From NCBI GenBank assembly GCA_030593185.1, contig JAUVHQ010000119.1:1-6687 (forward strand): DNA of 6,687 bases, in the 5' to 3' direction. A program made the translations under genes and the position numbers. Below the pieces are notes generated by a model. The model saw only the letters and a program-made list of their open reading frames with translations. It was not told the origin of the DNA and did no database searches. Of this stretch, positions 6,231 to 6,687 are shown in pieces; position 1 is the first letter of the stretch, and every line of letters starts with the position of its first letter. The stretch is from Bacteroidota bacterium (GTDB taxonomy: Bacteria > Bacteroidota > Bacteroidia > Bacteroidales > VadinHA17).

Positions 6231-6687
6231 ATGATAGAAGGTTTTTATAAAGCATTGAATGTTGAAGTTGAGGAGAGAAAACTGGTTCTGATCTTACTCT
6301 CCCAATCAATTTTTCTCGGAATATTTTATGGTGCTTTTGATATTGGAGCTCATACTCTTTTCCTCGATACTTTTGATGAGGGAATGATACCTAAAGCTTT
6401 TACGATTTCCGGACTTGCCGGTATTATTTTAACAACCCTTTATTCGAAAATTCAAACCAGGGTATCTTTCAGTACACTTTCTGTGATAAATCTTGTTACT
6501 GTTGCTGTTTTTACAGTGTTATTGAGATTAGGGTTTGAGATATATGACTCAAAATGGCTGATATTCTTTATTTTTGTTATGATGGGTCCACTGAATATTA
6601 TTGCCTTGCTTGGTTTCTGGGGCACAGTTGGAAGGATGTTTACTTTACGACAGGGAAAAAGGCTGTTTGGATTAGTAGATACAGGCC
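6231..6687 (+). CDS. Polytopic membrane protein, ATP/ADP translocase-like (TLC/MFS-like), 3'-truncated by window edge
   Basis: The frame is open from ATG 6231 to the end of the window, giving 152 residues and no stop, so the gene continues outside. After a charged N-terminus with EVEERK at 12-17, four hydrophobic segments are visible at about 18-45, 56-72, 79-100 and 109-130. The segment FWGTVGRMFTLRQGKRLFGL (129-148) resembles the conserved FW...EAKRFY-like stretch of nucleotide translocases of the TLC family (PF03219), and MFS-like relatives of these occur in Bacteroidota. Whether it moves nucleotides is unknown; in Bacteroidota such proteins are often uncharacterised and may carry C-terminal HEAT or cyclic-nucleotide-binding domains, which cannot be seen here. 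The in-frame stop at 6198-6200 limits extension; TTG 6201 is an alternative start adding ten residues. AGGA directly abuts the ATG, too close to act as a ribosome site. Confidence 0.75.
   Translation, partial: MIEGFYKALNVEVEERKLVLILLSQSIFLGIFYGAFDIGAHTLFLDTFDEGMIPKAFTISGLAGIILTTLYSKIQTRVSFSTLSVINLVTVAVFTVLLRLGFEIYDSKWLIFFIFVMMGPLNIIALLGFWGTVGRMFTLRQGKRLFGLVDTG

Overview
This window looks like chromosomal DNA of a Bacteroidota bacterium, probably a member of or near the order Bacteroidales. The evidence is the close resemblance of both topoisomerase IV subunits to the Bacteroides-type ParE and ParC as I remember them, AT-rich DNA, start codons without Shine-Dalgarno sequences, and one perfect match to the Bacteroidota -7 promoter motif TAnnTTTG. 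The genus cannot be named from the sequence alone.

Layout: (1) 1-1344, plus strand: the C-terminal two thirds of parE, cut by the window edge. (2) 1345-1702: a 358-base AT-rich gap with a candidate promoter near 1493. (3) 1703-4357, plus strand: complete parC. (4) 4358-4529: two GC-rich, strongly palindromic elements. (5) 4530-5036, plus strand: aroK (shikimate kinase), probably starting at TTG. (6) 5037-5218: a convergent intergenic region with two tandem arrays, one of 8-base and one of 7-base units. (7) 5219-6007, minus strand: a YhhQ/VUT-family queuosine precursor transporter. (8) 6008-6230: an AT-rich divergent intergenic region. (9) 6231 to the window end, plus strand: the N-terminal part of a polytopic membrane protein that resembles the ATP/ADP translocase (TLC)/MFS-like group.

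Function: ParE and ParC form topoisomerase IV, which separates linked daughter chromosomes. AroK carries out the fifth step of the shikimate pathway to chorismate. The YhhQ-type transporter imports precursors of the tRNA nucleoside queuosine. These are housekeeping genes with no shared pathway beyond the parE-parC pair.

I find no defence system, mobile gene, CRISPR array or RNA gene, and no convincing new multi-gene system. The parts worth a second look are intergenic: the compound palindromes between parC and aroK (one with two overlapping, mutually exclusive stems), the 7-mer and 8-mer arrays, and a clamp-binding-like peptide at the very C terminus of ParC.
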